Assembly (NCBI GenBank): GCA_937917475.1
Contig: CALDNF010000208.1
Coordinates: 1 to 6,823 of the forward strand
Reading direction: 5' to 3'
DNA from: an uncultured Faecalibacterium sp.
Lineage (GTDB): Bacteria; Bacillota; Clostridia; Oscillospirales; Ruminococcaceae
Length of the DNA stretch: 6,823 nt
The notes beneath the pieces were generated by a model, which saw only the letters and a program-made list of their open reading frames with translations, ran no database searches and was not told the origin of the DNA. Positions within the stretch are counted from its first letter, which is position 1, and each line of letters opens with the position of its first letter. A program made the position numbers and the translations under genes. Of the stretch, positions 6,144 through 6,823 are shown in pieces.

Positions 6144-6772
6144 AAGGTCTGTTTTTGAAAGAATGGTACCAGTGCATCGCTTATGGCCGGACACTTCTTC
6201 TGGCATCCGGCGTCATGTTCGTGGTTGCCGCAGTTCAGCTGTACAGCGGCGAGGGAAGCGGCGAATTCATGATCTATGCCTGTTTCCTGCTGGGCGTTTC
6301 CCCCATGACCCTGTTATCTTATGACAGCGCAGAGGGCTGGACCGAATACAGCCTGACCTTCCCGGTCAGCCGGACTGCTCTGGTCTCCTCCAAATACATT
6401 GTGGGGCTGTGCTGCACCGCCCTCAGTTCTGCCGCCGCAGCCATCCTTCTGGCACTGTTTGGCGATGGGCTCGACCGAGGATATGCGGTCCTGCTTCTGA
6501 TCGAATCCACCATCGTTCCTCTGGTCTCCAATTCCCTGCTCCTGCCTCTGAGCTACCGGTTCGGCACTCATAAGGCCCGGTATTTCTACTTTGTATTCAT
6601 CGCCTTCTTTGCCGGGCTGCTGGGTTTCAGTTCTGCCGGAAGCAGCCCCCTGAATCATGCCATCGCCCATCTTACCCCGGCCGTGACGATTCCGGTTCTC
6701 CTGATCGTCCTGCTGGTCTACGGCCTTTCCTGGAAGCTTTCTGCTGCATGGTACGGCAGAGCGACGGATTGA
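6140..6772 (+). CDS. ABC-2 type transporter permease
   Basis: A 210-residue integral membrane protein with about six predicted helices (roughly 16-35, 43-61, 86-107, 114-138, 148-163 and 178-197). After helix 2 it has the stretch YDSAEGWTEYSLTFPVSRTA (61-80) followed by SSKY, the pattern seen in the ABC2_membrane_5 family of permeases, where an aspartate/glutamate-tryptophan segment and a P-V-S-R motif precede the next helix. The start overlaps the ATPase stop in an ATGA (6140-6143), so translation is coupled, with AGGAGAGG at 6124-6131 as ribosome binding site. Two ATPases and two copies of this subunit would make the transporter, unless another permease follows outside the window. Transported substrate cannot be read from sequence. 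Confidence 0.9.
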   Translation: MKGLFLKEWYQCIAYGRTLLLASGVMFVVAAVQLYSGEGSGEFMIYACFLLGVSPMTLLSYDSAEGWTEYSLTFPVSRTALVSSKYIVGLCCTALSSAAAAILLALFGDGLDRGYAVLLLIESTIVPLVSNSLLLPLSYRFGTHKARYFYFVFIAFFAGLLGFSSAGSSPLNHAIAHLTPAVTIPVLLIVLLVYGLSWKLSAAWYGRATD

Positions 6773-6788
6773 ATTTTCCACAAAAAGA

Positions 6789-6823
6789 GGCTGTTGCACA
6801 AGGAAAAAACGAGTGCAGCAGCC
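6789..6823 (+). terminator. Probable terminator of the GntR-ABC operon, cut by window end
   Basis: Arm GGCTGTTGCAC (6789-6799) pairs with GTGCAGCAGCC (6813-6823) over 11 positions, ten Watson-Crick and one G-U, around a 13-nt A-rich loop. It begins 16 nt after the permease stop and is preceded by AAAAAGA (6782-6788), which would pair with a T-rich run just outside the window if this is an intrinsic terminator. That run is not visible, so the call is provisional. Confidence 0.65.

Overview
The window looks like chromosomal DNA from a GC-rich Firmicute, most likely a gut clostridium of the Oscillospirales/Faecalibacterium type. This is inferred from strong AGGAG-type ribosome binding sites, a GntR (YtrA-like) ABC cassette, a ProRS of the archaeal/eukaryotic-like class, a Rae1/YacP-type nuclease domain (a Firmicutes family) and high GC at third codon positions. 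No 16S or other species marker is present, so the genus is a guess. I see no rRNA, tRNA, CRISPR array, insertion sequence or attachment site.

Layout. (1) Bases 3-791, plus strand: the C-terminal part of prolyl-tRNA synthetase, entering from outside the window. (2) Bases 811-846: a 14-bp perfect hairpin with A- and T-rich flanks that serves as a shared terminator for two convergent units. (3) Bases 848-4784, minus strand: a tight three-gene operon, read from right to left. It encodes a small three-helix membrane protein of unknown function, then an 862-residue translational GTPase of the EF-G/TetM type with a Rae1/YacP-like NYN ribonuclease domain fused to its C-terminus, then the NAD(P)H-hydrate dehydratase NnrD. 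Gaps are only 12 and 4 nt, each with a ribosome binding site. (4) Bases 4785-4918: an AT-rich divergent control region. It holds a near-consensus sigma-A promoter for the right-hand unit, a perfect 13+13 bp palindrome over its -10 box, and a weaker candidate promoter for the left-hand operon with a second, smaller inverted repeat. (5) Bases 4919-6772, plus strand: a GntR/YtrA-like repressor, an ABC ATPase and an ABC-2 type permease, compactly arranged (4-nt gap, then ATGA overlap). (6) Bases 6789-6823: a hairpin cut by the window edge, probably this operon's terminator.

How the parts may work together. The right-hand operon has the form of an inducible, autoregulated ABC exporter of the kind often linked to cell-envelope or peptide-antibiotic stress. 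The left-hand operon centres on a ribosome-directed protein: a GTPase body expected to enter the ribosomal A site, joined to a domain related to Rae1, a ribosome-dependent A-site mRNA endonuclease. The fusion suggests a single-chain factor that binds ribosomes and then cuts mRNA. This is the most interesting item in the window. The tetracycline-displacing loop of true TetM is not conserved, so I do not call it a resistance gene.
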